Below, one piece after another: positions 1 through 9,433 of a DNA stretch of 64,000 bases. Under the pieces are notes generated by a model, which was not told the origin of the DNA, did no database searches, and worked only from the letters and a program-made list of their open reading frames with translations. The translations under genes and the position numbers were made by a program. Origin of the DNA: Candidatus Sulfurimonas baltica (GTDB lineage: Bacteria; Campylobacterota; Campylobacteria; Campylobacterales; Sulfurimonadaceae); assembly GCF_015265455.1 (NCBI RefSeq), contig NZ_CP054492.1:1488001-1552000 (forward strand). Direction: 5' to 3'. How positions within the stretch are numbered: position 1 is the first letter of the stretch; every line of letters starts with the position of its first letter.

Positions 1-1
1 T

Positions 2-70
2 TATGAAAGTCGAGTGCTTTCAATGTTAAATAATGATGAAGTAATTAAAAAGATAGAGAATTATCATTGA
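2..70 (+). CDS. C-terminal fragment of an unidentified protein
   Basis: An open frame enters the window at its left edge and closes with TGA at 68-70, giving about 22 residues ending in KKIENYH. It is too short to identify and may simply be a chance open frame. If real, it is the tail of a plus-strand gene lying mostly to the left. A small hairpin follows 43 bases downstream, which would fit the end of a transcription unit. Confidence 0.3.
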   Translation, partial: YESRVLSMLNNDEVIKKIENYH

Positions 71-112
71 ATAAGATATAATAACTTAGGTAGAACATCA
101 AAAGTTAAAAAA

Positions 113-129
113 AACGTTCGAGACGTTTT
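113..129. terminator. weak hairpin, possible terminator
   Basis: AAACGT and ACGTTT form a 6-bp stem around a 5-base loop and are followed by T-rich sequence. It sits just after the partial frame at 2-70. The rest of 71-295 is AT-rich with no gene I can support. Confidence 0.25.
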
Positions 130-295
130 ACAAATTTATGATTGAGTATTTCTAAACGTATAATCAGACTTTCTCTATGTCAACGGCTAATCAAAATCCG
201 GAGTCAAATCTACATAATATTACTATACTAAAAGCTTATACTTAAAATACATGCTAAAAAAAACTATATCCGATGCAAAGATGTTCAATATATAG

Positions 296-481
296 TTATA
301 TTTGGCAATCTTTAGCTTTAGGATAGAAATACGCAGCACCACCATAGGTGACTGCAAACACTACAAGGCTTATTATAGAGTTGCTAGTAAATAATTGTGT
401 AATAGTTACTGCAACTGCTGCTAATGAAAATATGATAACGAACTTGATTATAAATCCATAGGGTGTGCATTGTCCTAGCAT
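296..481 (-). CDS. small two-helix membrane protein, hypothetical
   Basis: This 61-residue protein has two hydrophobic stretches, roughly residues 9-29 and 33-52, separated by a short polar turn, and a polar tail. The start is supported by AAGAGG seven to eight bases upstream of the ATG. No family is recognised. It stands alone on the minus strand between the left edge and the first attC-like repeat, so under the cassette reading of this region it would be the cargo of the preceding cassette. Small membrane proteins are common cassette cargo and common toxins, but nothing here proves either role. It could also be a chance frame. Confidence 0.45.
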   Translation of the reverse strand: MLGQCTPYGFIIKFVIIFSLAAVAVTITQLFTSNSIISLVVFAVTYGGAAYFYPKAKDCQI

Positions 482-556
482 TTAAACCTCTTATATGTTT
501 TTGAGAAGTATAGCAGTATATTGTTAAGCAAATAGCTGTATTAATGGAAAATGTAA

Positions 557-582
557 GCTCCATAAACAGTACCTTATGGAGC
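557..582. repeat. stem-loop preceding attC-like repeat 1
   Basis: GCTCCATAA and TTATGGAGC form a perfect 9-bp stem around an 8-base loop containing AGTAC. The right arm runs straight into repeat copy 1. The same hairpin, with CACAA/TTGTG arms, can be rebuilt at copy 2 once the IS1182-like element is removed, and its right arm is present at copy 4. The gene-free stretch 482-859 holds this hairpin, repeat 1, and otherwise nothing I recognise. Confidence 0.6.
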
Positions 583-592
583 ATGTTCCAAA

Positions 593-656
593 ATTCAACT
601 CTATTTGGAGTAATCTTCCTGTTACTAAAAATTGTTCCAAATATAAGAGGTTAAGG
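593..656 (+). repeat. attC-like 60-nt hairpin repeat, copy 1
   Basis: The unit runs from ATTCAAC (593-599) to GTT (650-652), exactly 60 nt as in the other three full copies. Inside, TATTTGGA and TCCAAATA are inverted arms around a loop of about 20 nt, and the outer AAC and GTT can pair. RYYYAAC at the left and GTT at the right match the simple boxes of an integron attC. The last four bases of the right box (AAGG) do not match GTTRRRY strictly. Similarity to copies 2 and 4 extends about 27 bases to the left. Confidence 0.55.
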
Positions 657-859
657 GTTTAAGTTAAATCTCTTTAAATGGAGATAACTTAAGAACTTAG
701 AATAGCTATCATCGTACAATTACTTAGTTGGTAAGCAGCCAATATACTTGTAGAGACACAAGCTTTCATATTCTTCTAGTACACTTAGCACATAATAGTA
801 TTTTAATAAATTATTAGATAATATCTTCAATAAATTAGAAAGTATGACAAAGGTTACAA

Positions 860-3103
860 ATGGCTAGAAAACAAAAAACCATACTTGGACAAATAAACAC
901 TGCACCAGCTCAAAGGCAATTCACTGACAGAGAAGAACCTCAAAAATCATTTATAAAATCATTAGCTGATGTAAATAATAGAGAGTATAGTATACTAACT
1001 TATTATGGTGTTGGAGGTATTGGAAAAAGTTCACTACAAAGACACCTAAAGGCTGAACATCTAGATAATAATAAAGATGCTGTTTATAGTTCTGTTGATT
1101 TTGATATAGAAGCGGATAGAGTTCAACATAGAGCTTTACGTATTCTCTCCCAAAACTTTAAATCAAATTTTAAAATAAAATTTACAGTATTTGATATGGC
1201 CTACATTATATATTGGAGTAAAGCATATCCTGATCATGATATAAAGAAAGATGGATTACCATTTTTAGAAGAAGGAAGCCATCTATCCTCTATCGTTGAT
1301 ACTTTTGCAGATGTTGGAGGTATAGCAGGGGCTGCATTAAATATTTTAGATTATGCATTTAAAAAATCTAAAGAAATTTCTTTTGATAGTAATCTTCAAA
1401 CGGAACTAAAAAACTTAAATACACTTGATGAAACACAGATTGAAGAAAAGCTTCCCCTATTTTTTGCTCATGACCTTGATACTTATAAAAAGACAAGTCC
1501 AGAAAAAAAAGTAGTTATATTTTTAGATACCTATGAAGCTCTTTGGCAAAATAAGAGAAGTGATGCAAATCGTCTAAGTCAAGATGAATGGATAAGAGAC
1601 TTTGTATCTGAGTTACCAAATGTATTATTTGTAATATGTGGAAGAGAAAAGATAAGATGGGAAGAAGTAGATAAGGAATGGAAAGAAGACTTAAATCAGC
1701 ATATACTTGGAAATCTTAGTGAAGATGATGCAAAATCTTTTTTAAATAGCTGTGAAATAGTAGATACAGATATCCAAGATGAGATGATTGAGAGTAGTGA
1801 AGGCTTACCTTATTACTTAGACCTTTGTGTTGATACATACTATAAAATAAAAGACAGTGGGAATACTCCCTCAGCAAAATACTTTAGTGAAGTCGGTCAA
1901 GATGAAATATTTGAAAGATTTATGCGCTATCTTAGTCCCCAAGAACAAGAGACACTAAAAGTATTGGCTAATGCTAGATTTTATACTAAAGAGCTGTTCT
2001 CACTTCTCATAGAAGAGTTTAAAACAGGCTATCCTGTTACAGCAATGTATCAACTCAATACATTCTCTTTTATCAGAGAAGAAGATAAATCATTCTTTAT
2101 TCATGATTTAATGAGAAAAAATTTAATCTCTTTCCAGCATGATGAACTAAATCAAGATGTAAATGAGTTTTTATTTAATCACTATGATATCTTTCTTCAA
2201 GATTTAGATATTAAAAATATTTCTCAAAATAGTATAGAAGCTCTTCCTGAAGCTTTTTATCATAAAGAGCAAATGGGTGATGTTAAAGCACTAAGTGATT
2301 GGTATGGTAAACCTTTTACGAAATTTATAACTGCTGCCAAGTACAAAGTTATAATAAACCTATCTATTAAATTACAAAGTTTATTAACAAAGGAAATGAC
2401 AGATCAATATCACTTTACTGCAACAGTTAATGATCATTTAGCATGGGTTTATGAGTCAATAGGTCAGTATAAAGAAGCTTTACCTTTATACAAAGAAGCT
2501 TTGAAAATTAATATTAATATCCTCGGAATAAAACATCCAGATACAGCAGGTAGTTATAATAATTTAGCATTTATATATGAATATATGGGTAATTATGATG
2601 AAGCTCTTTTCCTTCATAAAAAAGCTTTATCTATCAGTAAGTCTCTATTGGGTGAAAATGACCCACGCATTGCTACTAGCTATAACAATATAGCAGTTGT
2701 TTATACGTCAATTGGTAACTATAGCGAGTCATTAGTAGTACATAAAAAAGCTTTATTAATTAGACAAAAACTACTTGGAGAAAAACATCTTGATACAGCT
2801 ACTAGTTGCAATAACCTTGCGATAGTTTATAAATTAATAGGGAACTATGAAGAAGCACTACTTCTTTTTAAAAAAGCGATTTTAGTAAGAGAAAAAATAT
2901 TAGGCGAAGAGCATCCAGATACTGCTACTAGTTATAATAATATTGCATCTCTTTTAGAGTCTATGGGGAATTATGATGAAGCTCTGCCACTTTATAAAAA
3001 AGCTTTAGCAATAAGAGTAAAAGTATTAGGGGAGAAGCATCCAGATACTACTACTAGTTACAATAATCTTGCTATGCTTTCTGGAATAATGGGTAATCTT
3101 TAG
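860..3103 (+). CDS. STAND NTPase with C-terminal TPR (kinesin-light-chain type) repeats
   Basis: The 747-residue protein has a P-loop NTPase core of the STAND type: Walker A GVGGIGKSS near residue 51 and Walker B KVVIFLDTYEALW near residue 220. At residues ~527-737 there are five 42-residue TPR repeats of the pattern GNYDEALPLYKKAL...HPDTATSYNNL. A sixth repeat is cut off by a stop after GIMGNL, so the C terminus looks truncated. STAND-TPR proteins generally act as switches in which the repeats sense a ligand and the ATPase oligomerises, and many bacterial examples are antiphage proteins. No effector domain is recognised at the N terminus. The gene sits alone between repeats 1 and 2. A defence role is inference. 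Confidence 0.8.
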   Translation: MARKQKTILGQINTAPAQRQFTDREEPQKSFIKSLADVNNREYSILTYYGVGGIGKSSLQRHLKAEHLDNNKDAVYSSVDFDIEADRVQHRALRILSQNFKSNFKIKFTVFDMAYIIYWSKAYPDHDIKKDGLPFLEEGSHLSSIVDTFADVGGIAGAALNILDYAFKKSKEISFDSNLQTELKNLNTLDETQIEEKLPLFFAHDLDTYKKTSPEKKVVIFLDTYEALWQNKRSDANRLSQDEWIRDFVSELPNVLFVICGREKIRWEEVDKEWKEDLNQHILGNLSEDDAKSFLNSCEIVDTDIQDEMIESSEGLPYYLDLCVDTYYKIKDSGNTPSAKYFSEVGQDEIFERFMRYLSPQEQETLKVLANARFYTKELFSLLIEEFKTGYPVTAMYQLNTFSFIREEDKSFFIHDLMRKNLISFQHDELNQDVNEFLFNHYDIFLQDLDIKNISQNSIEALPEAFYHKEQMGDVKALSDWYGKPFTKFITAAKYKVIINLSIKLQSLLTKEMTDQYHFTATVNDHLAWVYESIGQYKEALPLYKEALKININILGIKHPDTAGSYNNLAFIYEYMGNYDEALFLHKKALSISKSLLGENDPRIATSYNNIAVVYTSIGNYSESLVVHKKALLIRQKLLGEKHLDTATSCNNLAIVYKLIGNYEEALLLFKKAILVREKILGEEHPDTATSYNNIASLLESMGNYDEALPLYKKALAIRVKVLGEKHPDTTTSYNNLAMLSGIMGNL

Positions 3104-3257
3104 GATTCTTAGCTTAAATTATAAAAAACTAATACTTTTCCTAAAATCCACTATGATGAACCTCTAAAATCAAACCAGTAAAATTTATTTTCTTATTCCT
3201 AAAGATACTAAAAAAGTAGGGATAAAAAGATAAGTGTAAAAAGTTCCACAATCAGTA

Positions 3258-4961
3258 GAGACTGTGAAAGAACTCCCAAAGCAAGTGATAATCACAAATA
3301 AGCTAAAATAGATATATTATATATCTACGAAAAAGGCTTAACAATGCCAAATTACAAAGAAGGTTTAAACCGTAATCAACAACTTCTTTTTCCACCCAGT
3401 CTGGATGAGTATGTTGATGAGAATAATCTAGTAAGAGCTATTGATAGTTATGTTGACAGTATAGATATGGCTGCCTTTGGAGTCTTTACAAGTAGTGGTA
3501 GTTTGGATGGTCAACCAGCATATCATCCAGCACTACTTTTGAAGATTTATCTCTATGGATATCTCAATAGTATCCGAAGTTCTAGAAAGCTCGAACGTGA
3601 ACTTAAACGCAATGTTGAGATGATGTGGCTTTGTGCTGGACTTACTCCTGGATACAAGACTATTGCTAACTTTCGCAAAGATAATCCCAAGGTACTGAAA
3701 CAATTATTTCGTGACTTTGTAATGCTATGCCGTTCTGTCGATTTGATTGATGGAGAAGTCGTTGCCATTGACGGTGCCTTTTTACGGGCTAATGCATCAA
3801 AGAATCAACTTATCTCTGAAACAATGACTCGTAAGGATATAGAATCTGTTGATGAGAAAATAGCAGAGTATTTAAGTTCACTAGAGTATAGCGATAGCTG
3901 TGAGAAGAAAGAGATAGCACCAGTAGTACACAAGCAATATCTGGATCGACTTAAAAAATATAAATCAAAATTGAACAGTAATCTACACACATTGAAAGAG
4001 CGTAATGTAACACAATATTGCAAAAGTGATCCCGATGCTACCTTGATGCGTAAACCGGCACATCATCTTATGGCCTATAATACCCAGATTGCTGTTGATG
4101 GTAAATACAAGTTTATTGTCGCTACTGACATCTCCACCAAAGGAGTTGACTTAGATCAACTTTATCCTCTAGCAACTCAAGCTAAAGAAGCTACAGGCAA
4201 TAAACATATCAAAGTCGTAGCTGATGCAGGTTACTACAATCCAAAAGAGATTAAGAGATGTGTTGATGAGGGAATAGATGTTTATGTACCCATACAAGAT
4301 AAGCAAAAAAAGCAAGTAGACAGAGGAAAGTTTCCTCGTGATGCATTTCATTATGATGAAGCCAACGATTGCTATCACTGCCCAAACAACAAAGTGTTAA
4401 AGCGAAAAAAAACTATTTATGAGAATAAGGGTATCAAGCGTTTTATGTATTTCGGTACCCACTCTGTATGTAAAGTCTGTCCATTACGTTCAGAGTGTCT
4501 TCCTGAGAAAACACCTGCAAAACGTCTCTGGCGCTGGGAGCATGAAGCACTCATTGTCGAACACCGTACAAAGATGCAGACACCCAAGGCTAGAACTATG
4601 ATTAAACAACGTGCCGCTTTGGCAGAACATCCTTTTGGTACAATCAAACAAAATCTTGGCTGGAGCCACTTTCTGATGCGTGGTAAAACAAAAGTTGCTG
4701 GAGAAAATGCTCTCATTATGCTCACCTATAATTTCAGAAGATTGTTGAACCTGATTGGCATTGCACTGTTTCAAAAGCTTATGAAAGCGTTAAAAAGTGG
4801 CAATCTTGAGAGTATCAAGCAAGAAATAGCGGAGTATCTTGCAGTTTTATACTTTTTTAGGACATTTTTTCGTCAAAAAATGAGTTTTTCCGCCTGAACC
4901 TTAAAAATATTCTTAAGCTCGACACTTTTTACTGATACATGATTAGTTCTTTCACAGTCTC
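3258..4961 (+). mobile_element. IS1182-family insertion sequence, complete
   Basis: The 1704-bp element is bounded by perfect 17-bp inverted ends, GAGACTGTGAAAGAACT on the left and its complement on the right. The direct repeat AGTA flanks it at 3254-3257 and 4962-4965. Removing the element and one AGTA restores an inverted repeat with arms TCCACAA and TTGTGGA next to attC-like copy 2, so the insertion went into the hairpin loop. It carries one transposase gene. Isolated ends of the same kind lie at 11935 and 32437. Confidence 0.85.
3344..4897 (+). CDS. IS1182-family transposase
   Basis: This 517-residue DDE transposase starts with the family-typical MPNYKEGLNRNQQLLFPPSL. An N-terminal DUF772-like region (YHPALLLKIYLYGYLNSI) is followed by the catalytic fold. 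Visible acidic residues include the D of VVAIDGAFL near residue 145 and the D of VVADAGYYN near residue 293. A Cys-rich segment (CYHCPNNK, CKVCPLRSEC) precedes the C-terminal E region HRTKMQTPKAR. The length is normal for the family and no frameshift is visible, so it is probably active. The ATG lies 86 bases inside the left end. Confidence 0.92.
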   Translation: MPNYKEGLNRNQQLLFPPSLDEYVDENNLVRAIDSYVDSIDMAAFGVFTSSGSLDGQPAYHPALLLKIYLYGYLNSIRSSRKLERELKRNVEMMWLCAGLTPGYKTIANFRKDNPKVLKQLFRDFVMLCRSVDLIDGEVVAIDGAFLRANASKNQLISETMTRKDIESVDEKIAEYLSSLEYSDSCEKKEIAPVVHKQYLDRLKKYKSKLNSNLHTLKERNVTQYCKSDPDATLMRKPAHHLMAYNTQIAVDGKYKFIVATDISTKGVDLDQLYPLATQAKEATGNKHIKVVADAGYYNPKEIKRCVDEGIDVYVPIQDKQKKQVDRGKFPRDAFHYDEANDCYHCPNNKVLKRKKTIYENKGIKRFMYFGTHSVCKVCPLRSECLPEKTPAKRLWRWEHEALIVEHRTKMQTPKARTMIKQRAALAEHPFGTIKQNLGWSHFLMRGKTKVAGENALIMLTYNFRRLLNLIGIALFQKLMKALKSGNLESIKQEIAEYLAVLYFFRTFFRQKMSFSA

Positions 4962-4986
4962 AGTACTTTGTGGAGCATGTTCCAAA

Positions 4987-5050
4987 ATTCAACTCTATTT
5001 GGAACAACGTTGCTGTTACTAAAAACTGTTCCAAGTATAAGAGGTTATGA
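4987..5050 (+). repeat. attC-like 60-nt hairpin repeat, copy 2
   Basis: ATTCAAC (4987-4993) to GTT (5044-5046) is 60 nt. Inner arms TATTTGGAACA and TGTTCCAAGTA pair with one G-T wobble. It is nearly identical to copy 4, including the upstream 22 bases beginning AGTACTTTGTGGAGC. It follows the STAND gene, ignoring the IS, which is where an attC would sit relative to its cassette gene. The remaining gene-free bases up to 5198 show no feature. Confidence 0.55.
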
Positions 5051-5198
5051 GATTTATATTATAGGCTTGCTAGCAAGAGCAATGAAAGACGAGAGTATAC
5101 TATCTATTCTGCGCCAGTGAAACTTTGGTAGTATAAGACAATTAAGATATTTTGTTATATAATAAGTAAAGAAACATCAAGTTATAACATTTTAATTA

Positions 5199-6684
5199 CT
5201 CAACTTTCGCACATAAAACCTAACTCTTTTTGAGTATAAGCACTGAGCACAGCGATAATATTGAGTAAATTTTTATTATCCTTGACAACATTTTGGATTT
5301 CAGAGATTTTTGTCAGTATTTTAATAAAGAGTTGCATTGATATTGCCAGTGTTTCAAGCTCACATTCTAAATCTCTAAAGAGTTCTCCAAGAGTTTGTGG
5401 TTCATGCTTTATACGGTTAATATAACTTACAATGTTATATGCAAACATAGATAGTGTTATTTTTGCAATTAGTGATTCATAGATACGATTTTCTTCTTTT
5501 CCAAAACCGAAGAGGTTTCTGAGATCTTTATAGCCTTGTTCAATATTCCATCTCTTTTTATAAGTTGCTAGAATCTCTTTGCCTGCAATAGTAATATCAC
5601 TTGAGATAAAAACTAACAACTCTTTACCTGTGTGTAAAAATACGAGCTTGACTTTACCTAAAACTGCATGTTCTACAATGGCATCGAAATATTTGTACGA
5701 TATTTTGCCATGTTTACCACTACTTTTGTGACGATAGTTTTTCATACTGTCATAGATTGCATTCATAGTTTTATGTTTGCCTTTAAAGTTCCAAATAAGT
5801 TTATTGTTTGGAAGTCTTGCTATTACTGGCATACCAAGTTCATTAGCTTGATGTATGAAATTCGGTTTAGCATACCAGCTATCTACGAGCAAGTAATCTG
5901 CATCAACACCGTTATCCAAAGCTCTTTGCAGCATCTCAATAGCTAGTATATTTTTGCCTTTAGTAATTTCACTCTTTCTCTGATATGCATTACTTCTGTG
6001 ATGTAGCTTATTTGTGAACTCTGAAATATCTTTTCTATTGCTACCATTCATTTTTATAGAAAAATCTAATTGAAAAGTTGAATGTGAATCTGCATAATTT
6101 AGAGATACGATATTGAGCGCATTGATACTCCTATGTTCTTTATTGCTCCAAATATATTTACAGCTTCCCTCAATGTATTTACCTCTCTTAGACTCTACTG
6201 TATCGTCAATAATGAGTAAGCGATGTTCACCATTTTTATGTAGTGGTTTTATTCTTTGCAAAAGTGCAGTAGTACTTAGCATTAAAAACTTTCGCCAGTT
6301 GTAACGACTATCTTTGATAAATCTGTAATAGGCATCTTTCCCAAATGCACTATCGCTCTTTTTTATAAATGTTGACTGGCGTTTTTGCATCACTAACATA
6401 TAAACGAAGTGTAATATTATTTGAAATGGTGGATAGCCAACATTTCGTTTAATGAAGTTGCTCTGCTTAAGTATTTTTGTGATTTTTATCTCTGTTAGCA
6501 CTTCAAGTATTGGATTCTTTAATATGCTTCTCACTGCAGTTTGTATATAATTGTCAAGTTCCATAAAATAGCCTTGTATTTTTGATGTTGTGGTGACAAA
6601 ATTATACTAAAAAGTGGCTATTTATGGGCTTTAATACTCAAATTAAGTTCGTGGATTTAGTGAAATCTATGTGCGAAAGTTGAG
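5199..6684 (-). mobile_element. IS4-like insertion sequence, copy A
   Basis: The 1486-bp element has 16-bp inverted ends CTCAACTTTCGCACAT and its complement. TTA is repeated on both sides (extending to TTAATTA here). A copy of identical length lies at 14623-16108. The transposase stop codon lies within the left inverted end. The right flank opens directly inside the coding frame of the permease-GGDEF-EAL gene, whose start codon is missing. Confidence 0.88.
5200..6564 (-). CDS. IS4-like DDE transposase (copy A)
   Basis: The 454-residue protein shows IIDDTVESKRGK near residue 118 and LLVDSWYAK near residue 221, the first two catalytic Asp regions. A C-terminal YKKRWNIEQGYKDLR follows, which fits the Y-R-E-K signature of IS4-type transposases except that the last position is R. 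It differs from copy B by one residue (HTGKEL here, HTSKEL there). The near identity of the copies argues for recent transposition. The exact subgroup cannot be assigned by eye. Confidence 0.88.
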   Translation of the reverse strand: MELDNYIQTAVRSILKNPILEVLTEIKITKILKQSNFIKRNVGYPPFQIILHFVYMLVMQKRQSTFIKKSDSAFGKDAYYRFIKDSRYNWRKFLMLSTTALLQRIKPLHKNGEHRLLIIDDTVESKRGKYIEGSCKYIWSNKEHRSINALNIVSLNYADSHSTFQLDFSIKMNGSNRKDISEFTNKLHHRSNAYQRKSEITKGKNILAIEMLQRALDNGVDADYLLVDSWYAKPNFIHQANELGMPVIARLPNNKLIWNFKGKHKTMNAIYDSMKNYRHKSSGKHGKISYKYFDAIVEHAVLGKVKLVFLHTGKELLVFISSDITIAGKEILATYKKRWNIEQGYKDLRNLFGFGKEENRIYESLIAKITLSMFAYNIVSYINRIKHEPQTLGELFRDLECELETLAISMQLFIKILTKISEIQNVVKDNKNLLNIIAVLSAYTQKELGFMCES

Positions 6685-6688
6685 TTAA

Positions 6689-9433
6689 TTACTTGTATGC
6701 ATAGGAGAAAATATTAAAAATAAACGCCGTGAATATAACCGTCTTGTTGCTGATGAGACGATAGAAGATTATTCTCTTCGCTATACTCCAAAATCATTTA
6801 GAAAATTCTCTGAGTTACTTATAGCAAATACTGCTATTGGGAGTATCTCATTTTTAGCACTTGAAGTTATTGGTGCTTCTATCGCAATTAGTTACGGATT
6901 TTCTACTGCATTTTTGGCAATTCTTACTGCATCTATTATTATATTTTTAACAGCTATTCCTATAAGTTATCATGCCGCTAAATACAATATAGATATTGAC
7001 CTTATTACACGAGGTGCTGGATTTGGTTATGTTGGTTCAACTATCACTTCGCTTATCTATGCCTCTTTTAGTTTTATATTTTTTGCACTAGAAGCTGCAA
7101 TTATGGCACAAGCTCTTGAACTCTATTTTGGACTTCCTTTAGCTTGGGGATATTTACTTAGTTCACTCATTATTATCCCCTTAGTTTTTTATGGAATAAC
7201 ACTGATAAATAAACTTCATTTATGGACTCAGCCCATTTGGTTACTAATGATGATTGCACCTTTTGTGGCAGTTTTACTTAAGGAACCTCAAGCCGTAGAG
7301 ACATTCTTGAATTTTAATGGAACCATTTCTGGAAGTAGTGAATTTAATATTTACTATTTTGGCTTTGCAGTAGGGGTATCTCTTGCACTTATTGCTCAAA
7401 TAGGCGAACAAGTTGATTACTTACGATTTATGCCATCTTTAACAAAAGAGAATCGCTTTAAATGGTGGACATCGATGTTAATAGCTGGTCCAGGATGGAT
7501 TATACTTGGCTTTTTAAAGCAGATGGGTGGTATATTATTAGCAGGTCTTGTTCTTCTAGCCGGGTTCTCTTTACATGAAGCAAAAACTCCTATTCAGATG
7601 TACTACACGGGATATCAGTATATTTTTGATAATCCCCAAATTGCTTTAGCTGCTGCAACATTTTTTGTAGTGGTTTCTCAGATTAAGATTAATGTTACAA
7701 ATGCTTATGCAGGTTCACTTGCCTGGTCTAACTTCTTTTCTCGTGTAACGCATTCTCATCCAGGTCGTGTTGTTTGGATGGTCTTTAATATAGGTATTGC
7801 TCTTCTTCTAATGGAACTTGGACTTTTTGATGCACTTGAGAGTGTTCTTGGACTTTATTCAAATGTAGCTATTGCGTGGATTAGTGCGATTACAGCAGAT
7901 TTAATTATCAACAAGCCACTAGGACTAAGTCCAAAAATTATTGAGTTTAAACGTGCTTATCTTTACAACTTTAATCCTGTTGGTGTTGGAAGTATGGGTA
8001 TAGCATCAGTTGTCTCGATTCTTAGCTTTATGGGAATGTTTGGAGATATGGCTCAGAGTTACTCTTCTATTATTGCTATGTTTATGGCATTTTCTCTTTC
8101 CCCTTTAATCGCTTATATGACAAAAGGGAAATATTATATAGCTCGTCCAAATACACTACAAGATACCGAGGAAACAAATTATCATTGTGAAATATGTGAC
8201 AATGATTATGAAAAAGAAGATATGTCCTATTGTCCTTTACATGAAGTTGAAATATGTTCTTTATGCTGTTCTTTGGATTCTCTTTGTCATGATGTATGTA
8301 AAAAAAGCAGTCAGAAATCTCTTCGTGAACAAACAGGGAACTTAATTGGAAAACTATTCTTTGGAAAAATATCTACTATGGCATCGCTAAGAATATTTGA
8401 CTTTACGATTATCCTTTCTTTACTGCTCTTTACAATAGTTATTGCTATTTGGATGGTTTACTCTTCACAAATTAAACATCTAAGCCCAGATGTAATTATA
8501 TACTTTAAAGAATCATTTACAACTATCTTTTTTATTATTGCACTTATCGTAAGTACACTAGTCTGGTGGGTTTTACTACTTCAAGAAAATAGACTATTAG
8601 CTGAAGATGAACTTGAAGAACAAAATGAGATACTTAAAAAACAAAAAGATGTTTTATCTCAGCAAACGCAAATGATAAAACAGACACATGACAGTATGAT
8701 TTCTACAGATTTAGAAGGTAATATACTTACTTGGAATCATGGTTCGGAATTACTCTTTGGATATAAGGAAGAAGAAGCCATTGGAAAACATATATCTATG
8801 GTATATCGAAAAGAAGACCTAGAAGATTTTTCCTCAAGTATAGAAACTTTAATGCAAACAGGTGCATATAGTTCAGAGCTACAATTTATTACAAAATCCA
8901 AAAAAACAGTATGGGCATCTCTCTCGATTTCATTACTAAGAGATGAAACTGGAACGCCCATACAAATGGTTGGTTATGCTCAAGATATCACAAAAAGACA
9001 TGAACTAGGTAAAGAACTTAAATCTAGTCATGAAATGTTAAGTAAACTTAGCCAAAATGTACCTGGGGCTATTTATCAGTACAGACTTTTCCCAGATGGA
9101 CATGCAAGCTTTCCTTATGCTAGTAATGGAATAAGAGAGGTATATGAAGTTGAGCCTAAAGATATAGTCAATGATGCCCAACCAGTATTTGATATTTTAC
9201 ATCCAGATGACTTGGAGATGATAGCAACTTCTATTCGACACTCAGCTAACACTATGAATGACTGGAGTATACAATATAGAGTTAATTTACCAATAAAAGG
9301 TGTGCGTTGGCTGGAAGGATTCTCAAAACCTGAAAAACTTGAAGATGGAAGTATTTTATGGAATGGATATATTAATGATATAACCGATAGAAAGAATGCA
9401 GAGAATGAACTCAGTAAACAAAAAATATTTTAG
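6689..9433 (+). pseudogene. broken sensor gene, 5' part: NCS1-type permease plus PAS domains
   Basis: The frame is open from the IS4-like element and translates into a complete-looking transporter core of about 12 helices: ADETIEDYSLRYTPKSF at the start, then ITRGAGFGYVGSTITSLIYA, the hallmark of NCS1 purine/cytosine permeases. Next comes a Cys-rich segment of about 40 residues (CEICD, CPLHEVEICSLCC, CHDVCKK), two more helices, a coiled coil and two PAS domains (DLEGNILTWNHGSELLFGY; a PAS_3-like unit ending INDITDR). No start codon exists in frame: TAA at 6686-6688 lies at the IS edge. The frame stops at 9433 after KQKIF, and restoring one T in the run at 9428-9431 continues it into the GGDEF domain. 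Two lesions make it a pseudogene unless the T loss is a sequencing error. Confidence 0.82.

Noticed and set aside
593-656. The 60-nt repeats as simple intrinsic terminators
   Set aside because: The loop is about 20 nt, there is no T tract after the stem, and the conservation extends well beyond the stem; a terminator role for some copies cannot be excluded.
2460-3100. Tandem 126-bp repeats as a CRISPR or satellite array
   Set aside because: They are in-frame TPR codons with diverged third positions; no constant repeat with variable spacers exists.
5668-6304. Open frames antisense to the transposases, the surface protein and dnaE
   Set aside because: They have no ribosome sites or recognisable domains and recur identically antisense to both IS4-like copies, as shadows would.
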